From NCBI GenBank assembly GCA_029961685.1, contig JARWKL010000007.1, positions 4,174,708-4,238,707 of the forward strand: a stretch of 64,000 bases of DNA, written 5' to 3'. The notes under the pieces are model-generated. The model was not told where the DNA came from. It worked only from the letters and a program-made list of their open reading frames with translations, and did no database searches. The stretch's first letter is position 1, and each line of letters starts with the position of its first letter. A program made the position numbers and the translations under genes. Shown piece by piece: positions 1 to 10,999 of this stretch. This DNA is from Aristolochia californica. Its lineage: Eukaryota > Streptophyta > Magnoliopsida > Piperales > Aristolochiaceae.

Positions 1-860
1 TAAAAGGGCCTAAAAGTATAATTGTTATTAAGAATAATATTTTTATATTATAATGTTATAAGTTAGGAAATCAATATGAATAGATAGGACAATCAATTTT
101 AGATTTATATTATTTATTTTTTAATAATTTAAATTTAATTATAAATTGAACAACATATTTTTATTCAATTTTGGTTTCATGATAATTCTAAAGAGTTCCC
201 AGGATTTTCTTTACTTAAAAATTTAGAAACTTACTTAATTAGAGGAAAATTAATATATTTTTTAGAAAATTTATATATATATATATTGTAGATAACCCAT
301 TTCTATTATGTCCATTCATTTAAAGATATCAAATATAAAATCATTAAATAATATTTAAAATTTGAAGAGATATTGGATTTGGATAATCGCAAAATTTGGG
401 TATCTTGGTTTAAAATTTAAACCTAGAATCGATATCAGATATACATTGGATCTGCATTTCGGATATTCATGTTCAGAAGTCAATTTCTTCTTCACTTGTT
501 GCCATTTTGTTAAGAAAAAAAAAAATTCCTCTATGATGTTTCATATGCACTTCTATTATCTATTCAAACATCCAAAGCTTTTTGGCAAATGACTATTGAT
601 CTTGTATGCCATATTGGAGTAAAGAAATTAAATATTTTGAGTTAATTAATTATGAGTAATAACCCTAAAGAAACGTTGAAAATGCTCTTGTAATCCTAGA
701 AGAATTAAGTTATTTTCTTTTTGCACTTGGCTTTTGACCATGTTGCAGACAAGATTATAGAGACACATCATGATAATAGGTTATGCTATAATTGTCAGAT
801 TTAGGAGCAATGGTTAGTTTTGCAATATAGTAGTTACACATAATTGCATGCATAACACTC
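1..860. other. AT-rich intergenic DNA, no gene seen
   Basis: Strongly AT-rich sequence with short runs of TA dinucleotides near 275-287 and no open frame that resembles a protein family. I see no RNA gene or clear transposon end here. Confidence 0.5.
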
Positions 861-879
861 TTTGTCTTTTTTAAGTGCC

Positions 880-1080
880 GATGTTATGACAGTGTTTGGT
901 AGCACCACAGAGTGGAGGGAGAAGAAAAGAAAGAAGAACAGAAAAAAAAAAAAACTAAAGGAAGTTTCATTTTTTTGGATGGATATACGACGTGAGAGAG
1001 AAAATGGAGGAGAAACAAGGTATTTCTTGTTTGGATTAGAAGTAGAAAAAAATGGAAAAAATACTAATTAAATTAAGAAC
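880..1080. repeat. purine-rich MITE-like repeat fragment
   Basis: A stretch opening near a 'gtgtttggta' word and continuing as A/G-rich sequence with 'gagagagaaaatgg'. The same words recur at 18480-18720 and, partly in reverse, at 12930-13265, which suggests a dispersed short repeat. Words of the 'gtgtttg' kind are common at the ends of PIF/Harbinger-type MITEs, but I could not find a paired terminal repeat, so the class is a guess. Confidence 0.3.
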
Positions 1081-1388
1081 ATCAAACTCTCATTTATTAA
1101 TTTTATTATAATAAATATGCATTTGTTTCAATTGATTTCAAAATACACACCAGCATAAGAACTAAACCACCTACAAGTATTTAAAAAGACCCAAAAATGG
1201 ACAAGAATTAAAATACCTATGAATATTCAAATAACCATTCTCCCCATTTTGAGCTTAAAGATCCATTAAGAAATCATTAGAAAAAGGACAAATCATACAA
1301 AGATAAAAAAAAATTTAAATCTAAATTGGAAGATTGAATGAAGGGAGATTGCATCCGTTAAAAGTACCCAAGTGAAAGTGAAACAAAC

Positions 1389-1432
<44 letters not shown>

Positions 1433-1445
1433 AGAGAGAGAGAGA
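1389..1445. repeat. (ATAG)n followed by (AG)n microsatellite
   Basis: About ten tandem ATAG units followed directly by a short AG run. The minus-strand open frame across it (Leu-Ser-Ile-Tyr repeats) is a product of the repeat and not a gene. Confidence 0.9.
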
Positions 1446-2018
1446 TATGAGGTAAACGGGATTTAAAGTCTACAATTAGATGAACGACTTCCCTCCTTGG
1501 ATTTTGTTGCAAATGCAGCATGAGACTCATCAACATTTGTTATTAAAACACGATCACCCTCTGACAGAAGAGAAGGGCTTCAAGCTACTGTTGGCAAATT
1601 TAAAAATAAGAAACATTATTCTGAGGATCGATATGAGAATCTGAACCTCCCATTTTTTACTAAAGTAGTTGACTCACTGAATGAAACGCTTTGTTGTTAA
1701 ACCCTATACAACCAAAATACATCCACAACCAAGATTGAGTGGATATCTTCTTCTCACTCTTACAATTGAAATTTGCTTATCGTCAAAAGTATACAACATG
1801 TTCGTGCTACAAAGATTAAACTCACAACATCTAGAATTTTCTTATTTCAAATCTAAATAAATGTAGTAGTTATTAAATCAGAAGTCAAAAGCGTCATGGA
1901 ACTTCAAAAGAATGACATGAATCCATTATAAGCTTTCTAAAACCAAAAGCAAATGTTGAAATAAAAAAGAGACTATTTGCCAAAGGAGAAAGCAGTATCG
2001 ATTCATGTCTTTCTCTCC

Positions 2019-2237
2019 TCATTGTGTGAAAGTTGATGCAAAACACTTCAAGCATTCACAGTTAACATTGCCTAAAGAATTGGCTATCATATCTTTCTTC
2101 TTCACATCTTTCACCATTGAATCTACAGCTTCCCTTCCAAGCTCGTTTGAGTAGTTTTCCTTACTTCCTCCGGATACTAGCCCATTAAACAAAGAAGAGA
2201 AGTATCTCATTTTCATAATTACTATAACAAATTTCAA
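2019..2237 (-). pseudogene. coding-like orphan fragment, unknown family
   Basis: A 72-codon minus-strand frame with less biased composition than its AT-rich surroundings. The C-terminal two thirds (around GREAVDSMVKDVKKKD and ending CECLKCFASTFTQ) reads like the end of a real protein, with three closely spaced cysteines. I do not recognise the family, and no convincing upstream exon or promoter is visible before the repeats at 2.3-3.5 kb. It may be the last exon of a decayed gene or chance. Confidence 0.25.
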
Positions 2238-2959
2238 TCTAAGGGTGTTAGCCCAAGTGGCTTCTCAGGAGGAGGAGGAAGGGGAGTGGGAAGTGAATTG
2301 AGTTTTTACAAATAATTGTAAATACAAGTACAAGTAAAAGTAAAGTACATGCACACACCACAATAACACCAGATTTTGTGTGATCAATGTCCCCCTATTG
2401 TTATTTACTATCCTAAAACCCATGCTTGGGAATTCCACTAATATAAGCTTTATTGGTTTGGAATAACACAAAAGATATTACAGCTCTCTTTTAAGCCACG
2501 TGTATGCTCAAGTACACGATTACAAGTAATCTCCGTTGAGATTGAGCTAGATTCTAGCTCTATCAATCTCTTCAATACAGATTCAAGGATCTAGATGAAC
2601 CTTTTAAATAAAATCAAAAGTTTACAAGAAAAAAGAAAAGCTTACACCCTTTGATATTTGGAGAGACAATTTTTTTCTTTAAATTTGACCAAGCCCCTAG
2701 ATTTGATGCACAATGTGAATGAGTTTGGAGTTTGACTAATCGAATGCAAGGAGTAGGACTTGAGAAAAGAGGAAAAGATTTGCAAGGAAGACTTTTTCTT
2801 TCTAAAAAATTTACTTAGAGAAGGTTTTTCAAGTTTGATAACTTTGAATGTAGTGGGTAAACCAATAAATATTCATTAATTTATCAAAAGAACATTTGGT
2901 GGAGTATTTATAAGTTCCCCAAGCCAAACTAGCTATTTTTTTACTATTTGCAAAAGTGG

Positions 2960-3580
2960 AACTTTTTATTGATCGATTAGTATAGGGTATTGATCGATCA
3001 ATCTAGTGTAACAACTGTATTTTGGTTACTTATTGATTGATAGTATGATCAACCAATATCCTTTTGTTAGGTTTGACAAATTAAGTTGATTGATCAATGT
3101 GCAAGGAATAATCAATCAATTAGAATTCCTACTGCAGTGCATTATAAGTATGATCGATCAATCATGCTTCATGTCCCTGGTTGGCAAACTTTTGTATGAT
3201 CGATCAACGTCAAGTGGTTGATTGACCAAGGAATAATCAATCAATTAGAATTCCTACTGCACTGCATTACAAGTATGATCGATCAATCATGCTTCATGTC
3301 CCTGGTTGGCAAACTTTTGTATGATTGATCAACGTCAAGTGGTTGATTGACCAATCTTCGTAATTTTGTATTGCCTGGACACCATCGATCCATCCGTCCA
3401 TAGGGAATGATTGATCATGCTTTATAACTCAGTTTAGTCATGCTCTGGTTGATTGATTAATCACCCTTGATTAATCGATCATGCTTTATATTTTTGGCCT
3501 ATGCACATTCTTTTTGCTCGATCATTGGCAGATTTGATAGATCAATCCAGTGCCGAATCTCTAAGTGTGTTTTCAAAGCA
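2960..3580. repeat. GATCGATC-rich repeat block with 125-bp tandem duplication
   Basis: The block is dense in TGATCGATCAAT and variants. Within it a 125-bp unit occurs twice in tandem (3103-3227 and 3228-3354) with only a few differences. Such GATC-dense stretches are frequent in LTRs of plant retrotransposons, but no LTR ends or primer-binding site were found, so the element type is unresolved. Confidence 0.7.
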
Positions 3581-4300
3581 TGATTAAAATTTATCCTAAG
3601 TGATTCTAATATGTTTAAAATATATGTATACATTGGTAAAATATGTAGATTATGCAATTGTCCTAAGGCTAAAAAAATTCCTATTGTACCTCAAGTTTAA
3701 ATGTTTGGGGTTATTTTCTTACATATATTGAGTTTTACAGGAATCTCATTGAAGGAAGTCTCACAAAAATGTCTCTGTTCAGTTTTTTCTATTCTAGTAT
3801 TTACTTTTAGGATTTAGACTTTGAATGTAACGAGGACATGGGTAACTTATTTGTAATATGGTTCAACTTATTTCCTCAGTTAATTATCAAGTCAATAAAT
3901 TATTTTCTCTTTCTCCGTAATTTCAACATGACCGGCGCACAATAATCCTTCGTTGCTGCTGCTCGAACTGGTAACCCCAAATCCGTTCCAGTCTGTTGAT
4001 GGCTACCGGTATTTACACCTCACAACCAACCTGTAATTAAAGTGTGGGGTTCAACGTCGATGTCGCCGCAACTGGTACAACCAACTCTTTTGAGTTTTAT
4101 CTTTTCACAACGTAAACGAGGCAACCAAGGTGAGAATCGGAGCAACTTCTGACTGATATAGTTACTTCCAGAGGATTAGATCGGACGACAGAATGTCATA
4201 CTTCCACGGCATTTTCTATTTTTGGAGTTTTCAGTTGCAGCTGTAGCTACAGTAACGCAGGCAATTGAAGATAATTAGTTATTAACTTTCGCCTTTTGAA
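3580..4300. other. intergenic DNA upstream of the secreted peptide gene
   Basis: No open frame resembling a gene. Composition becomes less AT-rich from about 3930, as expected when approaching a promoter. Confidence 0.4.
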
Positions 4301-4302
4301 CA

Positions 4303-4312
4303 ATATATATAA
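4303..4312 (+). promoter_or_regulatory. TATA box of the secreted peptide gene
   Basis: ATATATATAA on the plus strand about 230 bases before the start codon at 4534, in a non-repetitive context and followed by a plausible leader with no ATG until the coding start. Transcription would begin near 4335-4345. Confidence 0.5.
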
Positions 4313-4533
4313 GAATGGCTTGTTTAATTCCCCTTCTCTTCCAATCATCTGGTACAGAAAGTGGGGTTTTTTTCTTCTTCTAGTTTCAGTTTGTTTTACT
4401 GTAAGAATCTTTTTCAATTCTCTGCTGGTTTTTCTTACAATCCCTCTGTTCAGTTAGTTTAAGCACTTGCTGAGAGGAGAAAACATAAAAGAAGTACAGA
4501 CAAAAAAAAAAAAAAGTACTGCTAACGACAGAA

Positions 4534-4875
4534 ATGAGTTGGGTGGGAAGGAAGGAGACGACGGCAGTGGCGATGGTGCTGGTGTTGATGACGGCCACGG
4601 TGGTGGAGGCGTGGACGTTCGAGACATTGAACGAAGAGTATGTGAAGAGGAACAAATGGCTGCAGTGTGCAAAGGAAGGATGGGCCAACTGCTTGAAGGA
4701 TATGGGAGGATATAATCTCCTATCCGGTGTGCTCTGCCCCTACGCCCTGTACTGGGAATGCGAGTATGCATGGCGGATCGGCCGTCGTCCCATCGACAAA
4801 ACGGATCCCTACTGGGACGACAAGTGCTGCGTCGCCGAGCATCTCCCGGGAAACACCACCACCCTTAACAACTAA
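4534..4875 (+). CDS. small secreted six-cysteine protein, unknown family
   Basis: A one-exon frame of 113 codons. Residues 1-26 form a typical signal peptide: a basic start (R6, K7), a hydrophobic core around AVAMVLVLM, and a likely cleavage after VVEA. The mature part of about 87 residues is aromatic-rich and holds six cysteines at 45, 53, 68, 76, 98 and 99, spaced C-x7-C-x14-C-x7-C-x21-CC, enough for three disulphides. An N-glycosylation sequon (N107-T-T) lies near the C-terminus. The secretory pathway and extracellular space are the inferred location. The reading frame is far less AT-rich than its flanks and a TATA box sits about 230 bases upstream, which supports a real gene. The spacing does not match thionins, defensins, LTPs or snakins as I know them, so no function is assigned. 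The first ATG was chosen because it gives the complete signal peptide. Confidence 0.7.
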   Translation: MSWVGRKETTAVAMVLVLMTATVVEAWTFETLNEEYVKRNKWLQCAKEGWANCLKDMGGYNLLSGVLCPYALYWECEYAWRIGRRPIDKTDPYWDDKCCVAEHLPGNTTTLNN

Positions 4876-5159
4876 TTTGTATATTCCATTCTCCCAATAC
4901 CAGATTTTGTATCTTGGCATCTTTTGCCCTTATATGTCAAACTTTCATTACAAACAGCTCTTTTAGTTTAGTTTTTTTTTTTTTTTTTTACATTCTTGTG
5001 AGATTTCCAGAGATAATAGACATACCTTATAACAGAGACTTATCAGAATTTCCAGAGATAATAGACACTTACCTTATAAAATGATAATAGACATAACAGT
5101 GAGTGAATTTTGGGAAGAAATCAATAACGATAGAATTAAAAACAGAAAACCGATAATGA

Positions 5160-5440
5160 CAACAGCGAGCCGAGCGGGTGAGGGGGGAAGGCTTTTTAAA
5201 CTGCCCGCCTTCAGATCCCCTCTTCACTCTCTGCCATTTCTCCCTCCGAACCCCTCTGCGTTTGATTTTTTTGCATCCACCAGAGAGATCGAGCTCGGGT
5301 CCCCAGTTTGCGTAAGGTATGTAAGGCCTTACATTTTACATTCGTTTCACTCTTCCCGCTCAGAGAGGTCGAGGTCGAGCTCGGCTGGGAAGACGACCCC
5401 GTGTGCCTCAAATGCGAGGCATGCTGGGTTATTCTGATAA
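5160..5440. other. GC-rich island, possible orphan leader exon
   Basis: GC-rich, CT-rich sequence with GAGCTCGGG-type words ends at a donor-like site (GTAAGG near 5311). It looks like a gene leader but about 1 kb of very AT-rich DNA follows with no coding exon. Open frames on both strands lack recognisable protein content. It may be a captured or abandoned promoter fragment. Confidence 0.25.
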
Positions 5441-5449
5441 TTGCATAAA

Positions 5450-6300
5450 TTTCAATCAATTTATTATTTTAAATTTTAAAATTTAAATTTTAAATTAATT
5501 ACTTTATTAATTAACGTTTATTAAATTTCAATTAATATTAAATTTGATAGTTTTCCAATAAACAATTTAATGAAAACTATTGAAGGAAAAATGATTTTTC
5601 TGTTTTTCAGACAAACACAAAAAATTGATGCTAAGTTCTAATAAAATTTTCATAAAAATTAGTACAAAAATATTTTTTTCTATTTTATGGAAACCAAAAC
5701 AATAACTAATTTTTATTATATTTTTATCTTTCTCTTTTCAATTAACTATTAAATGTATTATCTTGATTATTTTTAAAATATTAATTAACTATTTTACTAT
5801 TTTAGTTTCAACGTGATTTCTTTAAATTAACTATTAAATATATTGTCTTAATTATTTTTAACTATTTAATTTAATATTTTACTGCTTTACTTTTGAAAAG
5901 TGAAATAGCATTTTTTTCATGTAATAAAAATAAGTACCTTATAATTAAAGAATGTTTTTTTGTTTTAATTTTTTTAAAAAAATTTATTTTTAATTATTTT
6001 ATTATATTATCTTAATATTAATTATTAAATTTATGAAAAAAAAAATTTTATTAACTTGTTATAATCTGAATACATTAAACTCCTATGCAAGCCAATTCTG
6101 AGTACACTTTATTACATAATAATTCTGGCTTTGTAAGACTTTTTATTATAAAAGTAATGTAAAACTCTTTCATACATATTCTTCATCATTAATAATTATT
6201 TTTTTATAAAATACATTATCTTAATATTACATTATTCTATTATAAAATATTATTGAACAAACTTTTAATGTTTATTATTAATTTTTAACAGAAAAAACCT
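5450..6300. other. very AT-rich intergenic DNA
   Basis: Homopolymer-like A/T sequence with no gene. The interval 6040-6190 is related to the Copia LTRs listed at 34832 and 63430. Confidence 0.5.
6040..6190 (-). mobile_element. decayed LTR fragment, same family as 34832 and 63430
   Basis: The words 'gtaagactttttattat', 'aaaactctttcatacat' and 'attcttcatca' occur in the same order as in the two better preserved LTRs at 34832-35148 and 63430-63741. Both terminal ends are eroded. Confidence 0.45.
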
Positions 6301-6504
6301 ACATGATTTGGCCACCTATAGTTGCTTGAGACAGAGATAGGAAAGAAGTCATGAAACGGTGATGATCTCACAGTTTTTTTCATCCAGATCCCTCTCACCT
6401 GCAAGCTTCATACTGTTCCACCCAAGCATCTCCTGTACAATTCTCTCAGGCAGAAACAAGAAAGATACAGACATTTCTGCCCAGTTTATTTTCATGTAAC
6501 AGTC

Positions 6505-9077
6505 CTAGAGTCTTGACCTTCTTATGCATTTCATAGGATTAAATGGATTATTCCTGCTCGAAGATCTAAATCTGTTCCTCCTACTGAATGACCCGTTCTT
6601 TATGTCCCAATCTTCTACGTTCTTGGGAATGCAGACGTCGAACAGCATCCCACCCAGTACACTGTGTGCACTAATGGCCGGCTGGCTCCTTTGCAGATGG
6701 ATTACTCTTTGCTTTTCCTCATCCTGCACAGAACCTACTTCCCTTCCTTCCTGGATCTCCATCGAGCTTGGCAAAAAGAAGTGGTTACTTGAATCCACTG
6801 CAACTCTTCGGAGACTCTCATCCGACTTTGCAGCAGCTTTACTAAGATTGCAAACCTCATGTGTTTGGTCAGATGTGCCTCCTAAACCCATTCTTTCATG
6901 GTTGAGCTGCTGAATTCTCTGGAAATAAATTAAACAAGCTTTCTCAAGAAACTCGGTGACACGAGCGCTGTACTCAGTCGGATGGTGCTTGAAGTGACCT
7001 GCAATGATAGGAACAATGAACTCAAAATCAACTACTAATACACAAACAAGCAGTTTCCTTTCTTTTGCTTTTGCTTGTGCTTGTGATTTTTTTCCCATAA
7101 TATTAAAAAATCGTTTATGATGCTTAAGTGAAACATCTGTCAATATCATTCATCGCGGAATTTACTTGTGCTTTTGAGCTTCATTCCAGAGATAATGATA
7201 ACTGAAAATTAGTCACTATATTAATATAGAGATCTCTGGGCTATATGATGTGTTTTGCTAATTAACAGCAAATTTAATCACATCATTCTCATTTGATCGT
7301 GTGATAAACCAAATGCTGAAAACCTGATTAGTCAACTTATTATGACATTTGTTGGCATCTTTGCATCATGAACTCTGTTAGGGTTTTATATTAGTCCCCA
7401 ATGGTTTTGAGATCCTCATATATGAGTGACATAGGACAGACCTACATGAGGTGAACCGGTCCATTTCACTAGTTTCACATCACCACCAAGCTCTTGCAGA
7501 CGTTGGGCAAAGTTACAAATAATTTGGTAGGGAGCAAGCTCATCATCTTCTGAGCAAAAAATCAGAAATGCGCCCATGTTCTGGGAACAAAAAAACGAGA
7601 AAAATAAATTAGGGAAGACACTTGATAACTTCACAGTTTGGACGGGTAAAGAATATGAAGATCTTACAACTGAAGAGTACAGGGTCTGCCAATACTCTGC
7701 CCTCTGGGCTTCAAACCTGTTAATAAAGAGACTGTCTAGACCAGAAGCAATGGCATTTGCCATCCACGAAACTATTCTTGGTGGCTGATTCATCTTGAGC
7801 ACTGATGAATGCAACACAAAACGAGTACCCAGATCACTTGTAAAATCTACAGGGCTAGAATCGTATATATAACCACAAATGCAGTCTCTGACGAACTGGT
7901 ATTTATCCTTCATAAGAGAAAAGGAGGGAGGATGTCAAAGCTCCAAAGTCAGATATGACAACATAAATAGTTAAATTAATATAAACTACAAAACAAGAAA
8001 ACTCACTGCATCGGGTTGTTCTTCACATTTCCCCTCAATTATCTGCCAGTCACAGAAAATTTGTTAAGCCCATGTAAGAGAATTTACAGACACTCAGATA
8101 CACTGGAAGTAACAGATACACTGATGTCAGCAACAGACCTGAAGCACTTTGTACATGCATGCTTTAGGTCCGCCCGAAAATGCAGCAAACACTACCGGTA
8201 ATGGTTTGATCTTCAGTTCCTAAAATCCATACAAACAAATAAGAAGATCGCTCTTACATAGTAAAACCCATTTAATAATATCTTTCTCTTCATAGGAAAA
8301 ATGGTTCTGGCAGACAATAACCAAATGTAATTGCTGGCACATTAGTCACATACCTTAACAAGCTCACCAATTAAACCAAGCGCTATTGATGTGGCCTTGT
8401 CTGGGAAAAACCTGTTAAAAATTGCAATCCAGAACTTATTTTTATAACTTTTTATCTGAATTACAAAGGTTGCAGGATAAAGCACGCGGCTAGAAATAGC
8501 TTTCAGATGAAAAAGGAGAAGCTCATTTCAGAATCAAAGGTTCTTGGAGAAGTTTCAACAACAAAAAGTTCTACTGGATTATATTCCCAAATAGCATGCA
8601 CTAAATGAAAAAAATAACTCCATATCCCTCTGAATTGAAGCCTCCGCCCAACTTTCCAGGTTCTAAGACACGAAGATTCAATGACCTCAATCCTACCTCA
8701 AGATTTAATAAGTATGGACGCGATGGGGTGGAGAGCTTGTAAAGACACTGAATCATAACACTCTAAAATCGAATAGAAAATCTCACTACGAATAGAAAAT
8801 ATCCAAAATTCAGTAATCGTTATTTTTTTTCTTTCATCATAATTTAACCAGCAAAATTAAAAAAAATATAATTTTGAAAAGAATCAAACTGCGAAACTTA
8901 CATATTGAGAAATTCGGAATGGCAGATGAGTGAAATCCACCCAGAAGATGCGTACAGATCCACGAAGCGTTTCAAATGTTTCTCGTCACTCGACAACCAG
9001 GCGAAAACAACAACGACTCCCTTCACCCCTCCACTCTCCTTTCTCCCCCAATAAAACCTAGCTCCACTTCCCCACAT
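6505..9077 (-). CDS. DUF829 / TMEM53-like alpha/beta-hydrolase-fold protein
   Basis: Seven exons join in phase: 9077-8902, 8411-8354, 8219-8139, 8042-8007, 7907-7668, 7580-7442, 6998-6505, giving 407 residues. All introns are GT-AG. The start MWGSGARFYWGR and the following VVVVFAWLSSDEKHLKRFV and GWISLICHSEFLNMFFPDKA match the DUF829 family (TMEM53 in animals). The presumed hydrolase triad is visible: S93 in AAFSGGPKA, an Asp in FCSEDDELAP (209/210) and a His in GSPHVGH (242 or 245). The remaining 140 residues include LFDVCIPKNVEDWD, a feature I associate with plant members, and end in a basic, serine-rich tail. Enzymatic activity and substrate are not established for this family; animal TMEM53 is a nuclear-envelope protein. 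Upstream, a GC-rich region to about 9540 and a donor-like GTGAGT near 9345 suggest a leader intron. The gene looks intact. Confidence 0.92.
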
Positions 9078-9539
9078 CTCCGCTCGAGTCCTTATATTTT
9101 CTCAGCGATAGTAACCTATTAACTTCCAAACTAGAAACCTTCGACACGTAGCCTCTTAGATTCAGAAAGTATTCATCCCAACAATACAGTGCACAACCAA
9201 ACAGCACTTCATGGCTTCATAGGCTTCAGAAATCGAATCAGAGACAAATGTTGCGGCATTTCCGGGTACAAGTCATAAAATTCCACGCCAACAGCCCTAA
9301 TTCAACCAATAGATAACAAAATTGAGCTCCCCACTCACCACAAATTCAGCGCCAGGTCATAAAATGCACACTCTTCGGGTTCTCTCGCGCTAAAAACCAG
9401 CAACATAACCCAATTCTTGCCCACTCAGGATCGGGAAGAAACGCGGAAAATGGACGTCAAAACGGGAGAAAGAGGCAAGGAGAAAGATCCGCTGGCGCCA
9501 GCAGTTCGGCGGCTTTATTTATGGACGGCGACGGAAACT

Positions 9540-10115
9540 AACGTACGTCGTTGAGCGTATGAGAAAGCCAACTACCAACCCGTGCTCCGATTTGCGCAGG
9601 ATAAGGATTAAGGATAAGACTCCATTATTGAAGACTGCATGAAATGACCACGCAGACTGCCTTTCCGTTTTTTCCTTTTAAAATGCACTCCTCTTTTTAT
9701 TCAAAATCTGACAAAAAAGGAAAATAAAAAATGCCCTCTTTTTTTATTTTTAAATAGTAAGACATTTTCTTTTTAAAAGCTTCTTTTAAAATTGCGCCAA
9801 ATAATAAATAAAAACTTTTAAAAATTAAAAAATTAAGAAAATAATTTTTTATTTAATTTTTTTCTTTTAAACTTTATCTTGCTTTAAATAAATAAGTAAT
9901 TATCTTGGTATAACACAATAAGTACAGTGTAGCTTTCAATCACAAGTGTCTTTATAACTTGAAATGTCATCTAGTTGGTAGTTCACTATCCTTATCGGTC
10001 CTAAGTGAATAATCTTTAACTTGAACTTTATGTATAGGTTTTGAGAATATTGAATTATTGAGTGCTGGTCCTGCATGTGAGTTCCATTGGGGTAGTGCAA
10101 TATAGTTTTGTGCAT
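9540..10115. other. AT-rich spacer between DUF829 gene promoter and TRIM
   Basis: No gene seen. The first 100 bases are the GC-rich distal promoter of the minus-strand gene; the rest is A/T-rich. Confidence 0.4.
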
Positions 10116-10398
10116 ATATCTGTTGAGATATCGACCGGGCCTATCTAGGTATAAGTCATGTTGCGCCTCTTACTAATGCCTCGAGGTTTTAGCGCAACTG
10201 GTTTCAACATGGTATCAGAGCAGGTCGATCACAAGTTCAAATCCCCCCCCTGTCCCTTGTATGTTAGGACCCGAATGTACACAAGTTGTCCCCGTGCAGA
10301 GGAGTGTTGAGATATCGACCGGGTCGGTCTAGGTATAAGTCCTGTTGCACCTCTCACTAATGCTTCGAGGTTTTAGCGCAACTGGTTTCAACAATATC
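10116..10398 (+). mobile_element. TRIM (miniature LTR retrotransposon), complete
   Basis: Two direct repeats of 89 bp (10121-10209 and 10305-10393) start TGTTGAGATATCG and end GTTTCAACA, with the TG...CA ends of LTRs and about a dozen differences between them. A primer-binding site TGGTATCAGAGC (10210-10221), complementary to the 3' end of plant initiator tRNA-Met, follows the left LTR directly. The purine-rich GTGCAGAGGAG abuts the right LTR. The internal part is only 95 bp and codes for nothing. A 5-bp target-site duplication ATATC lies at 10116-10120 and 10394-10398. The architecture is that of a terminal-repeat retrotransposon in miniature; mobilisation would need proteins from another element. 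Confidence 0.93.
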
Positions 10399-10679
10399 TT
10401 GTTTTGTTAGTATCTTTTAAAGAACAATCCTTGATTTTCAACTTGATTGTGGCTTCATATTCACACTAACATTGGTGATATCTCCAAGAGTATATTATAT
10501 CTATATACACTACTATGACACTCGATATTATTGAAGTATTAACCATCCTTCTATCACACGTAATAGAACACCAACATAGGGATGAAACGTGAAATAAATT
10601 ACTTAAATTTGGTGCTCATACCTATTAAGTTGTGGAGCCTAATCAATGCCCTACGCTAAGTCAGTATGCTAATCGACCT

Positions 10680-10985
10680 TTGCGGTAAGGTCGTTGTGGG
10701 GGTTGGAAGGGGGGCAGAGTTCCCGCCCGGTCCATGATATATTAATTGCAGTTTTATTAAGGGTAGTTTGGAAATTTTACTCTTGTATCAAGGGGTACTA
10801 CTATTAGGGTTTTATCATCACCGAGAAGGAGCTAAAGTTGTAGCTCGAGAAAGGTTAGAGAAAACACCTGTAAGTGTGTGTGATTTCTCTTGTAAATTAT
10901 TTCATTTTTATAGTGGATTACTACAATGGCAGAAGATAGGATGTAGTCTCACCTTGAGGCCAATTTGTATAAATCTTGTATAAAT
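10680..10985 (+). mobile_element. possible Copia LTR remnant
   Basis: The order 'tagggttttatcatc', 'gtgtgtgatttctcttg', 'tagtggattactacaa', 'ggatgtagtctcacc', 'aaatcttgtataa' resembles the transcribed part of many plant Copia LTRs, where a 'tagtggatt' word precedes the polyadenylation region. No ends, primer site or second copy were found. Confidence 0.3.
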
Positions 10986-10999
10986 ATTGCGATGGAGGC

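Noticed and set aside
1561..1582. miR156-like string 'tgacagaagagaa'
   Set aside because: Only the first 13 bases agree with miR156 and no complementary arm lies within the neighbouring 200 bases.
4454..4771. Minus-strand frames of 105 and 100 codons over the secreted peptide gene
   Set aside because: Shadows of the plus-strand gene; they lack a signal, domain or promoter.
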